This document shows positions 47,047 to 53,821 of a stretch of 64,000 bases of DNA, one piece after another. The position numbers and the translations under genes were made by a program. Each line of letters opens with the position of its first letter. Positions within the stretch are counted from its first letter, which is position 1. Source of the stretch: Streptomyces sp. H39-S7 (GTDB lineage Bacteria > Actinomycetota > Actinomycetes > Streptomycetales > Streptomycetaceae). The stretch is taken from the NCBI RefSeq assembly GCF_027158205.1, contig NZ_JAPVLU010000013.1, forward strand, positions 1 to 64,000, given 5' to 3'. The notes under the pieces are model-generated. The model did no database searches. It was given only the letters and a program-made list of their open reading frames with translations, and was not told the origin of the DNA.

Positions 47047-47439
47047 ATGGATGTAGACGCAGTACTCCGAGACATCACCGCACAAAGACTCAGGAACAAA
47101 GGCCGATCACTGACCTCCGGAGACCCGCTGATGCCCGCACTGGAGTGGGATGCGGTGAGCGAGGCATACACGGTGAAGGAGTGGGGTCCCTACCGCCTGC
47201 ACATAAGTTCGCTCGGCGGTGACTGGCGACTGATGATGACTCCAAAGGCGTCTCCACATACCTGGGACTACGGCTGGGCCTACGCGACAGGCGATGACGC
47301 ATACCTCGCCTGTCTACGCTGGGATCCCGCCACGCAAGCAGAGCCCGAAGACTGGACACGACAGGTCGGAATGGGCGTCCGCGGCCTGCCGATAGCGAGG
47401 CCGGCGGAGGACGCTAGCCGAGGACGCCAAGACTGCTGA
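47047..47439 (+). CDS. Hypothetical protein
   Basis: 130 aa, MDVDAVLRDITAQRLRNKG..., with a tryptophan-rich beta region (WGPYRLHISSLGGDWRLMMTP). No family recognised. AGGTAGG upstream of ATG 47047. Its 3' end overlaps the convergent membrane-protein gene by 26 bp, and the last ~15 residues are low-complexity. Confidence 0.55.
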   Translation: MDVDAVLRDITAQRLRNKGRSLTSGDPLMPALEWDAVSEAYTVKEWGPYRLHISSLGGDWRLMMTPKASPHTWDYGWAYATGDDAYLACLRWDPATQAEPEDWTRQVGMGVRGLPIARPAEDASRGRQDC

Positions 47440-47617
47440 GCATCAGAAGTAGGAGCGTCAAGGAGACTCCGGCCGCGGCACCACCGCGCGTGATGACGGC
47501 GGGGAGTCGGCTGCTATCGAGGTACGCCAGGAGGCCGGCCAGCATACCGACGATCACCGCTACCAGCGTCGCGGCCAGGACCAGCAGCAGCCTCACGCCG
47601 ATCGACAACCCCATCAT
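47414..47617 (-). CDS. Small membrane protein
   Basis: 67 aa, two predicted membrane helices (LLLVLAATLVAVIVGMLAGLLAYL and GVSLTLLLLMLSSLGVLG) separated by a short polar turn. Start MMGLSIGV at 47617 with GGAGG upstream. Superinfection-exclusion or immunity roles are common for such prophage proteins but cannot be shown. Confidence 0.6.
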   Translation of the reverse strand: MMGLSIGVRLLLVLAATLVAVIVGMLAGLLAYLDSSRLPAVITRGGAAAGVSLTLLLLMLSSLGVLG

Positions 47618-47738
47618 GAACCTCCGTTGCACACAGCCGAGATGGACGATTCCCAGCATCTGCGCAGGCCGGCAACCGCACTAGGATTCCGGACTACATC
47701 AGAACTTCTCAGGACTTCACAGGACTACGGGGGCGGAC

Positions 47739-48404
47739 GTGGGGCGACGAGCGAACTCACTGGACCCGGAGAACCCCCTCCATGCCTTCGCCGCCGAGCT
47801 GAAAGGACTCCGGGATGCAGCAGGCCCAGCAGGAGCCCTTAGAGCCACCTGTGACCTCGTAGGGATCAACCGCACGACCTACTACGCATGGTTGAGCGGC
47901 AAGCAGCTACCCGGCAGAGACGTTCTGGGGATCGTCGTGCAGGCATGGGGCGGCAACCTCAAGTATTGGACGGACCGGCGTCGGAAAGCCGAAGCGTCCA
48001 TGGCTGGACACGTTCAAAGGCGACACGATGCACCCTCTGCTCTTATCGACGCTGCGTTGGAAGATTTAAGACGCGCGAATCACTTGCATCTGAGGACATT
48101 GAATACACTCTGGGAGCGAGCGAGGTCCTCACCCGAGAACCTGATCGAGCTGGTGCCTCAACTCGCGCTTGTTGACTTTGAGGACCTATTGGCTGGGCGA
48201 AATGAGAGAGATCACACGACGGCCTACTACGAGCGACAGCTTCTAATCGGTGCATTGGAGGCTGACTTCGGACTAGAAACCGAGGAGCTGAGTAGGCTAG
48301 CAAATCACTGCCGAGAGACCGCACTTCTCGCTCGAAAGAGGGCAGAGGCTTTACATCGCCTTATGTGGATGCGCAGCAATCAAGGGCGTCCGAAACGCGA
48401 GTAA
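47739..48404 (+). CDS. HTH protein of prophage control region
   Basis: 221 aa. The N-terminal HTH (LDPENPLHAFAAELKGLRDAAG, ATCDLVGINRTTYYAWLSGKQLPGRDVLG) resembles XRE-like sporulation-associated proteins. A long charged helical C-terminal half follows. GTG 47739. It lies immediately before the non-coding control interval, so it is a candidate regulator of the early operon. Confidence 0.65.
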   Translation: MGRRANSLDPENPLHAFAAELKGLRDAAGPAGALRATCDLVGINRTTYYAWLSGKQLPGRDVLGIVVQAWGGNLKYWTDRRRKAEASMAGHVQRRHDAPSALIDAALEDLRRANHLHLRTLNTLWERARSSPENLIELVPQLALVDFEDLLAGRNERDHTTAYYERQLLIGALEADFGLETEELSRLANHCRETALLARKRAEALHRLMWMRSNQGRPKRE

Positions 48405-48504
48405 GATAAGTAAGTAGGTAGTGACCGGCAGTCACCAGATACGTACGTCGGCGGAGGACATGCCTCGGCTGGCGGTTCCTCATGAAATAGAGAAACATTA
48501 CCCC

Positions 48505-48623
48505 ACCTAACGTTATACATACCTAATTGTGATTATGGGTGACGGTTGCCCGACCTAATTACCTAACCTTATTGCGTTGGCATTTATTGCGCATGCATGA
48601 ATCCGGGGATTGAGTAGTTAGGT
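48505..48623. repeat. ACCTAA repeats in control interval
   Basis: ACCTAA at 48505, 48521, 48553 and 48561 (distances 16, 32 and 8, all multiples of 8), and one inverted copy TTAGGT at 48618-48623. The stretch is clearly AT-richer than its surroundings. It could be a repressor operator array or replication iterons. The rest of 48405-48822 shows only the inverted repeat GTGAC-CGGCA-GTCAC at its start and no gene. Confidence 0.5.
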
Positions 48624-48822
48624 CGCTGGGCGGCGGGGTGGCCCGATTGAATGGGTGGGCTACTGCGGACCGCCGTGATTCCCGCATTCCTTATTGGGCC
48701 CGAGGTGGCCACAGAAGGCTATTCCAGCGGTCAGAATGCAAGGGTTGGGGTCGTTGTCCAGTGCCAGCATTTGCGGCCCGCTATGGCCCTCCTGTGGCAG
48801 TCCGCCGGTCTAAATTGGGGGG

Positions 48823-48851
48823 TTACTTAAGCGTGTACGGGATGCTATAGT
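48823..48851 (+). promoter_or_regulatory. Promoter of early transcript
   Basis: TTACTT (48823-48828), 17 bp, TATAGT (48846-48851). The -35 part lies in the motif TTACTTAAGCGTGTACGG, which recurs at 49490 and 49923. It is the best promoter in front of the early operon. Confidence 0.6.
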
Positions 48852-49118
48852 AGAGACATCGCCAAGCGGGAAGGGCGAAATCCGGAGCCGAAAGGCAATG
48901 GAATTCGAAAGGCCCGCGAATGTGATAAGCTGATGAAGTCAGAAGGGGAAAAGCTCGAAAGGGCCTAACGCCCGATGATGGATTAGCTTCCAATGATATT
49001 CACTATGATGCCCGGAGGGTGTGGACTGGCCTGTGACGGTAGCGATATCAGTGTGGTGCTTTATTGCCACACCGTGACGCTGCTACGAGGCTTCGCGAAG
49101 CACAGCAAAGGAAGCATG
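48852..49118 (+). ncRNA. Probable structured leader RNA
   Basis: About 270 nt without a gene, directly after a promoter. Many local pairings: GCGGG with CCCGC enclosing a GCC-GAAA-GGC hairpin; AAGCT with AGCTT enclosing CTGA-N5-TCAG and GGGC-CTAAC-GCCC; GTGTGG (49051-49056) with CCACAC (49067-49072); and GCTTCGCGAAGC. Repeated GAAA tetraloop-like sequences are typical of compact RNAs. I do not recognise a known family; group I intron core elements were looked for and not seen. Confidence 0.45.
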
Positions 49119-49150
49119 CGTTACTTGAGAACTGAATAGTGTAGCTATGT
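49119..49150 (+). promoter_or_regulatory. rRNA-leader-like (boxA-type) antitermination sequence
   Basis: CGTTACTTGAGAACTGAATA followed by GTGTAG. Actinobacterial 16S rRNA leaders contain a very similar TTGAGAACTCAATAGTGTG region associated with Nus-dependent antitermination and rRNA processing. Here it lies between the early promoter and the first early gene, where it could make polymerase resistant to the many hairpins downstream. The match is by memory of that consensus. Confidence 0.55.
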
Positions 49151-49536
49151 GTTCGCAGGAGGGTAGTTACCTGTGGAACCGTACGTAGCAGATAGGGCAC
49201 ATCTGCCCTTGACTAGCCTCCGTTGAGAGTGACTACTGCGTATGCTTCTTAGGGTCGGTGCTTGCGCCGTGACGTCACCTGTTTTCAATCCTGCGAACCT
49301 TCTCCAATTTTCTTTCTCTCTTTGCACTTCGGTGCAGCGTGGGGGATAGGTCGTAGGCTCGCATGCCATATGTGGTCCTTCTTATGCCAGTCCTGTCCTC
49401 GGCGCTGCCTTCACAGTCCGCATGGTCTGTGAGGTCAGTCGATAGATGGAGAGATTGAGGCTGGTCCGTGGGCATATATTTTTGCCGAATTACTTAAGTG
49501 TGTACGGATTGGCCTTAGGAGATGAGAGGTGGAGTT
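49151..49536. other. Rest of the control interval
   Basis: No convincing gene. Contains a perfect palindrome GTGACGTCAC (49269-49278), a TGCAC-TTCG-GTGCA hairpin (49323-49336) and the second copy of the TTACTTAAGTGTGTACGG motif (49490-49507). A minus-strand open frame of 66 codons (49275-49475) has no ribosome site or similarity and is not called. Confidence 0.4.
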
Positions 49537-49893
49537 GTGTCCCGCGTGTTTGCTGTGTGGCATGGCGGTTCCGGATTCGGCCTGAGTGACATGTTCAAGG
49601 ACATGGAAACGTGGGTGTCGAGAGGGGCTGCTAAGGATGCCCTATGGCGTAGAGCTCACTCCGGCATGACCCCAATCACTGATGGTGCCAGCCGTGTCGT
49701 ATTCTGCGACGCCGGCGAGGTGCATATCAGCCATGCCGCGGGGGCCATTGCGTACCCGCTTGTCCAGGTGGATGAGTGCAGTATGGACATCTATGTCGGC
49801 AGTAAGGCCGAAGGTAGATGGGAGCTTGCCGACTACCCGGTACAGCGTTGGACCCTAGGTCCGCGTGGTGGGGTTCGCGTCGAGTCGTATTGA
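49537..49893 (+). CDS. Phage early protein, hypothetical
   Basis: 118 aa from GTG 49537 (GAGGTGG upstream); ATG 49522 is an alternative with poor spacing. Starts MSRVFAVWHGGSGFG and contains RVVFCDAGEVHISHAAGAIAYPL. No family recognised. First gene after the leader region. Confidence 0.55.
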   Translation: MSRVFAVWHGGSGFGLSDMFKDMETWVSRGAAKDALWRRAHSGMTPITDGASRVVFCDAGEVHISHAAGAIAYPLVQVDECSMDIYVGSKAEGRWELADYPVQRWTLGPRGGVRVESY

Positions 49894-49901
49894 TTGTCGA
49901 A

Positions 49902-49952
49902 ACACGCCTTCTCTTTGCCCAATTACTTAAGTGTGTACATGAGAAGGCGTGT
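49902..49952. repeat. 12-bp inverted repeat enclosing the TTACTTAAG motif
   Basis: ACACGCCTTCTC (49902-49913) and GAGAAGGCGTGT (49941-49952) flank the third copy of the motif (TTACTTAAGTGTGTAC, 49923-49938). As RNA it would form a long hairpin with the motif in the loop. Confidence 0.6.
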
Positions 49953-49963
49953 TCGCAAGGAAT

Positions 49964-49989
49964 GGCCTCCTGTTCCGACGTGGCAGGCC
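49964..49989 (+). promoter_or_regulatory. Leader hairpin before 50009 gene
   Basis: GGCCT...AGGCC with the 3' side GTGGCAGGCC, 3-10 nt before the ribosome site AAGGAGA. A similar hairpin (GTGGCAGGC on its 3' side) precedes the next gene at 50301-50329. Confidence 0.45.
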
Positions 49990-50008
49990 AAAGAAGGAGA
50001 AGATACCG

Positions 50009-50269
50009 ATGATCGACTGGGATACAGGCGTCGTGATCCTCGCAAAGGTGATCCGTCGTAAGGAATTCGTCCTTGGCAAGTCGACCGTGCTCGTTAGCAG
50101 AGCCGTCGTGCTACTCGATACGGGAGAAGTAAGAACAAGTTCTGTCCGCAGGGATGGGCGGCATGTTTCTACGCCCTTCAAGTGGAGCTTTGAGAACACG
50201 GTCGCTTCTTTGCGCGAGTTCGAGCGCGAGTTTATTACCGAGGAGCTTTCCGAGTGGAGGCGTCCATAG
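50009..50269 (+). CDS. Phage early protein, hypothetical
   Basis: 86 aa, MIDWDTGVVILAKVIRRKEFVLG..., a short beta-rich domain then an amphipathic helix (FENTVASLREFEREFITEEL). AAGGAGA upstream of ATG 50009. No family recognised. Confidence 0.6.
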   Translation: MIDWDTGVVILAKVIRRKEFVLGKSTVLVSRAVVLLDTGEVRTSSVRRDGRHVSTPFKWSFENTVASLREFEREFITEELSEWRRP

Positions 50270-50300
50270 CCGAAACGGCCTTCGGGTCGTCTGCGGGGGT

Positions 50301-50329
50301 TTGCCTACCCGTACTGATGTGGCAGGCAA
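50301..50329 (+). promoter_or_regulatory. Leader hairpin before 50350 gene
   Basis: TTGCCT...AGGCAA, a 6-bp stem whose loop and 3' side (GATGTGGCAGGC) resemble the hairpin at 49964-49989 (GACGTGGCAGGC). The stem ends are changed in a compensating way. Confidence 0.45.
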
Positions 50330-50349
50330 TGAGAAAGGAGAGAGTGCCA

Positions 50350-50535
50350 GTGTCGTTCAATGCGATCCTGTGCGCAGAATGCAGCAAAGGCATGTATGCG
50401 CGTATCGCGTATCGCATGTACTCGTGCTGCGATTGCGGCAGGAAGCTAGCCGAGCGGGATTTGGTTCTTGACCCAGGGGAAAGAACGTTTCTCATCCATG
50501 AGCGGCTTTATGTCGAACGTGATGATGCGTCCTAG
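50350..50535 (+). CDS. Small zinc-ribbon protein
   Basis: 61 aa from GTG 50350, with CAEC and CCDC pairs (MSFNAILCAECSKGMYARIA, SCCDCGRKLAERD), a classic zinc ribbon. AAGGAG lies 9 nt upstream. Possibly a nucleic-acid-binding early protein. Confidence 0.6.
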   Translation: MSFNAILCAECSKGMYARIAYRMYSCCDCGRKLAERDLVLDPGERTFLIHERLYVERDDAS

Positions 50536-50549
50536 ACCAAGGAGAAGTT

Positions 50550-51017
50550 ATGTCTAATGTGATGTTCTTTCATCGGGAGATTCTGCGGAACCAATTTGGT
50601 TCATCGGTCTCTCGGAGGGAGGCAATTCGACGTCGCCAGCATGGGGCTCGACTGACTGTTTCCAAATTGGAAGCCCGGCGAGTCGAGTACGTGCACAAGT
50701 CTGCCGGTCAGCTCCTCCATCACATGGGGGATCTGAACTATGGGTTCACCATCTTCAAGTTGCTGCCTCTGAGCGGCCCTGGTTACAAGGCGAGCGCGTA
50801 TTGGCCGAGCGGGAATGACTTGGCGGTGAGCCAAGCCTATGTCTTCAGGCGACGGAATCAGGCTATTAGAGCCGTGCAGCATCGCATGACTCTAGAGACC
50901 GGTGCCAATGTGTACTCGTCCTGGTCGCGCCATGACCGTGCGGCTGAGCGTCGTGCTTACGTCGGAGACAACCCGTTCTCTGAATCCGTTCTTTGGCACC
51001 ACACCATCGATTACTAG
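50550..51017 (+). CDS. Phage early protein, hypothetical
   Basis: 155 aa, strongly basic (SVSRREAIRRRQHGARLTVS, AVQHRM, RHDRAAERRAY). AAGGAGAAG precedes ATG 50550. No domain recognised; nucleic-acid binding is possible from charge only. Confidence 0.6.
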   Translation: MSNVMFFHREILRNQFGSSVSRREAIRRRQHGARLTVSKLEARRVEYVHKSAGQLLHHMGDLNYGFTIFKLLPLSGPGYKASAYWPSGNDLAVSQAYVFRRRNQAIRAVQHRMTLETGANVYSSWSRHDRAAERRAYVGDNPFSESVLWHHTIDY

Positions 51018-51024
51018 TAGTACA

Positions 51025-51085
51025 GCTCTAGATCAATGCTTCGGTGTTGAACTGGCTACGTGCGGGTTCGATTCCCGCCTAGGGC
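51025..51085 (+). promoter_or_regulatory. tRNA-like leader element E1
   Basis: Closing stem GCTCTAG (51025-51031) with CTAGGGC (51079-51085). Inside are a hairpin CAATGC-TTCG-GTGTTG and a T-arm GCGGG-TTCGATT-CCCGC (51062-51078) identical in form to a tRNA T-arm. There is no anticodon arm, so it is not a tRNA. A second hairpin (51088-51109) and AAGGAGA follow before the gene at 51129. Confidence 0.65.
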
Positions 51086-51128
51086 GCCCCAACCTGATTA
51101 AAGGCTGGGAGAGAAAAGGAGAAGCAGT

Positions 51129-51788
51129 ATGGATGACTACTGCAATGTTGCGTACGCCTACGTCCCGCAGTTGGGGTTTACCCGATTGCAGTGGAACGGT
51201 AATGGTGGCGCAAAGGTCAGTCGTGTCTTCACTGGACAGTCCGAGCAGCTGTGTGACGGTTGCCGGACTATACCGCTGGTGCAGGACATCGATCTGACGG
51301 AACTTGTCAGGAGCGTCGGGTACTGCTGCGATCACCAGCTCTTCGGAGTAATGGTTGATTTGGACGTTACCGATATCCAGTGGGTTCCCGAGTCCGTCTA
51401 TCACCGATCACGACATGGTCAGGACTTGAACCTGAGCCCCTATGACCTGCTGGCCCTTCTGTATATGGGGACCAAGTGGGATCGGTGGAACCTCGAAGTG
51501 GCGTCGTATGAGGCGCCGATGTGGTGGAGAGCCACGCTCTCTGTCCGGAATCCCTTCGACGATGAGCAGTGGCTAGAGCCGGTCGTAATCGATGCCGGCC
51601 ACGTGCGCACGATGCTGCGTACCGCCGAGAGTCTCATGCCGATTGATGTGCCGGCTGCGGAGCTCTTGCGCGCCCTCATGTCTGCGGATCATCGCGGCGT
51701 TGGGGATGCGATGAGGGCTGTTCGTCCGTCCTCGGCGGATCTGATTCTTCAGTACGCGATATTCGGGAAAGCGGTTTTCCACGGATGA
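51129..51788 (+). CDS. Phage early protein, hypothetical
   Basis: 219 aa, MDDYCNVAYAYVPQLGF..., with CDGC and CCDH suggesting a metal site in the N-terminal third, and a helical C-terminal half (AAELLRALMSADHRGVGDAMRAV). No family recognised. Downstream of element E1. Confidence 0.6.
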   Translation: MDDYCNVAYAYVPQLGFTRLQWNGNGGAKVSRVFTGQSEQLCDGCRTIPLVQDIDLTELVRSVGYCCDHQLFGVMVDLDVTDIQWVPESVYHRSRHGQDLNLSPYDLLALLYMGTKWDRWNLEVASYEAPMWWRATLSVRNPFDDEQWLEPVVIDAGHVRTMLRTAESLMPIDVPAAELLRALMSADHRGVGDAMRAVRPSSADLILQYAIFGKAVFHG

Positions 51789-51850
51789 CAGTGAACGAGT
51801 ATCCAGGGATGCCGATGAGTTACCTCGATGGGCGGCGTTAGGTCGTCGCA

Positions 51851-51894
51851 GCCCCCCTAGGCGGTGAGAGCTGGTTGCGAATACCAGCAGGGGC
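51851..51894 (+). promoter_or_regulatory. tRNA-like leader element E2
   Basis: Closing stem CCCCT/AGGGG, the CCTAG-GG segment, and a T-arm GCTGGT-TGCGAAT-ACCAGC (51870-51888). Followed by the perfect hairpin GTGGCC-TGTCT-GGCCAC (51898-51914) and AGAGGAGAAG before the gene at 51935. Confidence 0.7.
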
Positions 51895-51934
51895 GCCGTG
51901 GCCTGTCTGGCCACGAGAGAAGAGGAGAAGCATC

Positions 51935-52423
51935 GTGAACAACGATGACTCTATGTGCGAGCGCCTCACGAACATGCAAACTGCCTGGAGCGAAGCAACT
52001 CCAGGAGAGACGCACGCGACTTGGTCGGGGCATCTCACGGCATGCGGTAAGCCCGTAATCGAGGCGAAGCCTGTTTACGACTCACACCCTCGTGACATTA
52101 CGTGCGCGGAGTGCGGGGGTACAGCAGTGTTCGATCTAGAAACGGCCCGAACGTGGGCGCGGGTGATCACCGATACGTATGAGGTATCGGGCAGGCTCAG
52201 CCTCTTGGATGCTTACGACCTTCGCGAGACTGCCGTGACGTCGCTCGCACCAAAGGCATTCGTTCAGCGGCGCGAAGGGGATTCTTGGAACGCGATTAGC
52301 ACCAACTTCCTGATGTCTACGGGTGCCGCGACTGAGAAGGATGGCACGTCGATATTTGTCGGTCGTGTCGGCTTGGCAGTACTTGAGGCGTTCCGTGAGT
52401 CGGAATACAAGGGCGGGTACTAG
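51935..52423 (+). CDS. Phage early protein, hypothetical
   Basis: 162 aa from GTG 51935 (AGGAGAAG upstream), MNNDDSMCERLTNMQTAW.... Residues ~30-60 have ATWSGHLTACGKPV...ITCAECGGT, a likely zinc-binding pattern, followed by helices. No family recognised. The next gene starts 3 bp after its stop. Confidence 0.6.
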   Translation: MNNDDSMCERLTNMQTAWSEATPGETHATWSGHLTACGKPVIEAKPVYDSHPRDITCAECGGTAVFDLETARTWARVITDTYEVSGRLSLLDAYDLRETAVTSLAPKAFVQRREGDSWNAISTNFLMSTGAATEKDGTSIFVGRVGLAVLEAFRESEYKGGY

Positions 52424-52426
52424 GTC

Positions 52427-52711
52427 GTGACAGTTCGATATCACGGGCGGGACGTTCCTGACACTGAGCCGCTAGACGATCTAGGGCGATCTCTTGCCAG
52501 CGGTGGATTCACATTTACTCGCTTGTCCGAACCTGTCTGCATTCGGATCACTAGCGGTCCTTGGGCCTCCAGGATGTCTCTCTACTACGACGACGCACAG
52601 GGCGTCTTCTCTGGAGAAGTCATCCCTTACGGCGCGAGTAGTTGGAAGAGGGCCGAATGGTTGGCCTTCACGAGTAGCGCCATTTACTTCGTCAAGATAC
52701 TCGCCGAATAA
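52427..52711 (+). CDS. Phage early protein, hypothetical
   Basis: 94 aa from GTG 52427, MTVRYHGRDVPDTEPLDDLG..., beta-rich (VCIRITSGPWASRMSLYYDD). Practically contiguous with the previous gene, so it is translated from the same mRNA. No family recognised. Confidence 0.6.
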   Translation: MTVRYHGRDVPDTEPLDDLGRSLASGGFTFTRLSEPVCIRITSGPWASRMSLYYDDAQGVFSGEVIPYGASSWKRAEWLAFTSSAIYFVKILAE

Positions 52712-52717
52712 TTCGGC

Positions 52718-52763
52718 AGCCCTCCTAGTTGGGTTAACTCCGGTGCAAGTCCGGAGAGGGGCT
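52718..52763 (+). promoter_or_regulatory. tRNA-like leader element E3
   Basis: Closing stem AGCCC(T) with (A)GGGGCT, D-like segment TCCTAGTTGGG, T-arm CTCCGG-TGCAAGT-CCGGAG (52738-52756). Then hairpin GTGGCC...GGCCAC (52766-52782) and AAGGAGAAACGGAG. Confidence 0.7.
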
Positions 52764-52806
52764 CCGTGGCCGAACGGGCCACGAAGGAGAAACGGAGAAA
52801 ACCATA

Positions 52807-52836
52807 ATGCTTCCCTCCAAGGGTGGCGCTGGATGA
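52807..52836 (+). CDS. Nine-codon upstream ORF coupled to next gene
   Basis: MLPSKGGAG followed by TGA that overlaps the next ATG (ATGA at 52833-52836). The good ribosome site GGAG belongs to this mini-ORF, while the downstream gene has none of its own. Translation of the larger gene therefore seems to depend on reinitiation. Confidence 0.45.
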   Translation: MLPSKGGAG

Positions 52837-53219
52837 CGCGCTGGGTTATGGCGCTTGGGGAGAAAGATCCCGAGCGCGATCCGTCCTATGCGAGTCTCCC
52901 TGATCTGGCCGATGCCCGCGCTTCAGTCGTGGTCAAGAGGTTCGAGCAGTTGTTCCCTATCGTGCACGGCTGGAAAGAAATCTACGGTCCGGAAATCACA
53001 TGCTGGGCAATGAGCTACTCGGCCGAGCTCGGCATCGAAGAGATTCAAGCTGCCTGGAGTGACATCACAATGGGCCCCTGGATTCGTCTTGATAGGCAGC
53101 AGGGGGGCTACATCAAAGTCTCTGACTACCGGGGATGTGAGCCAGAGGGGGAGTCATTGTTCCCACCTCCTGACTTGCCGACAATTGAAGCAGATCCGGG
53201 GGGTACAGATGCGCATTGA
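52833..53219 (+). CDS. Phage early protein, hypothetical
   Basis: 128 aa, MTRWVMALGEKDPERDPSY..., helical and acidic with an N-terminal region reminiscent of small phage replication accessory proteins, though no motif is decisive (FEQLFPIVHGWKEIYGPEIT, ELGIEEIQAAWSDI). Start coupled to the mini-ORF; its 3' end overlaps the next gene by 11 bp. Confidence 0.55.
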   Translation: MTRWVMALGEKDPERDPSYASLPDLADARASVVVKRFEQLFPIVHGWKEIYGPEITCWAMSYSAELGIEEIQAAWSDITMGPWIRLDRQQGGYIKVSDYRGCEPEGESLFPPPDLPTIEADPGGTDAH

Positions 53220-53532
53220 CAAGATCAATACCGATCAGCTTGTGCTTACCGAGCATCTGGGCTGGAACTGCACTGCTCAAGTGCACATGGACCGGGCCGG
53301 ATGTCACGTTAGCAGAAGCGAGGTGACGTTCTGGATTGGTGAAAAACCATTTGACGGAGGCCCCTGCCCTGCGCGGGTCGGTGACCATTGGGATTCGGGT
53401 CTGAGTTACGTCAAGTGGTGGATGCTCGGCAATGTGAAATACAGGGCAAACATATGGTTGCCGAAGTACGGACATAAAGCTCTCTACTGTACAGGGCAGT
53501 CAGAATGTAACTGCGAAGTGCACAAGGGCTAG
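53209..53532 (+). CDS. Phage early protein, hypothetical
   Basis: 107 aa, MRIDKINTDQLVLTEHLGWN..., with several cysteines and histidines (CHVSRSEV, CPARVGDHW, CTGQSECNCEVH) that could bind zinc. GGGGGG lies upstream inside the preceding gene. No family recognised. Confidence 0.55.
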   Translation: MRIDKINTDQLVLTEHLGWNCTAQVHMDRAGCHVSRSEVTFWIGEKPFDGGPCPARVGDHWDSGLSYVKWWMLGNVKYRANIWLPKYGHKALYCTGQSECNCEVHKG

Positions 53533-53540
53533 ATACGCGC

Positions 53541-53586
53541 TGCCTCCCTAGGTGGGTAAACCCGGTTGCAAATGCCGGGAGAGGCA
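53541..53586 (+). promoter_or_regulatory. tRNA-like leader element E4
   Basis: Closing stem TGCCTC (53541-53546) with GAGGCA (53581-53586) directly followed by CC, so the 3' end reads GCACCA as in a tRNA acceptor end. D-like loop CCCTAGGTGGGTAAA, T-arm CCCGGT-TGCAAAT-GCCGGG (53561-53579). A TGCTGGCCA...TGGCTAGCA hairpin and AGGAGAG follow. Confidence 0.72.
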
Positions 53587-53632
53587 CCATGCTGGCCAAA
53601 ACTGGCTAGCAGGAGAGAAAAGAGAATAGGTC

Positions 53633-53821
53633 ATGACGAAATGCGGACCCTGTGCTTTGGAGGGAACGGTTTCTAAGGTCGTGGGTCAGCTTTCTATGAC
53701 CTATGGCAGCGTAGCCGAGGTGTTCATGTGCGCACGACATGCGAAAGTCTTTATGGCCTTCTTCATGGAAGCGTTCTCTTCGGTCGCGATCATTGATGGA
53801 GAGGAACCAGGTGTCCGATGA
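53633..53821 (+). CDS. Small phage early protein
   Basis: 62 aa, MTKCGPCALEGTVSKVVGQL..., with CxxC at the N-terminus and Cys-x2-His (MCARHAK), a plausible single zinc site. Overlaps the start of the ATPase gene by 11 bp. Confidence 0.6.
   Translation: MTKCGPCALEGTVSKVVGQLSMTYGSVAEVFMCARHAKVFMAFFMEAFSSVAIIDGEEPGVR

Noticed and set aside
48638-48850. Plus-strand frame of 70 codons before the early promoter
   Set aside because: It runs through the TTACTTAAG promoter motif and has no ribosome site or similarity.
48852-49140. Group I intron in the control interval
   Set aside because: The GAAA-capped hairpins suggested it, but no P, Q, R, S core sequences or homing endonuclease were found, and there is no interrupted gene.
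49275-49475. 66-codon minus-strand frame in the control interval
   Set aside because: No ribosome site, no similarity, and it would run against the early operon across the palindrome and hairpin sequences.
51025-51085. E1 as a true tRNA gene
   Set aside because: The T-arm is perfect and a 7-bp closing stem exists, but there is no anticodon arm and the inner part is a single UUCG hairpin. Four further elements of the same kind show it belongs to a leader family.
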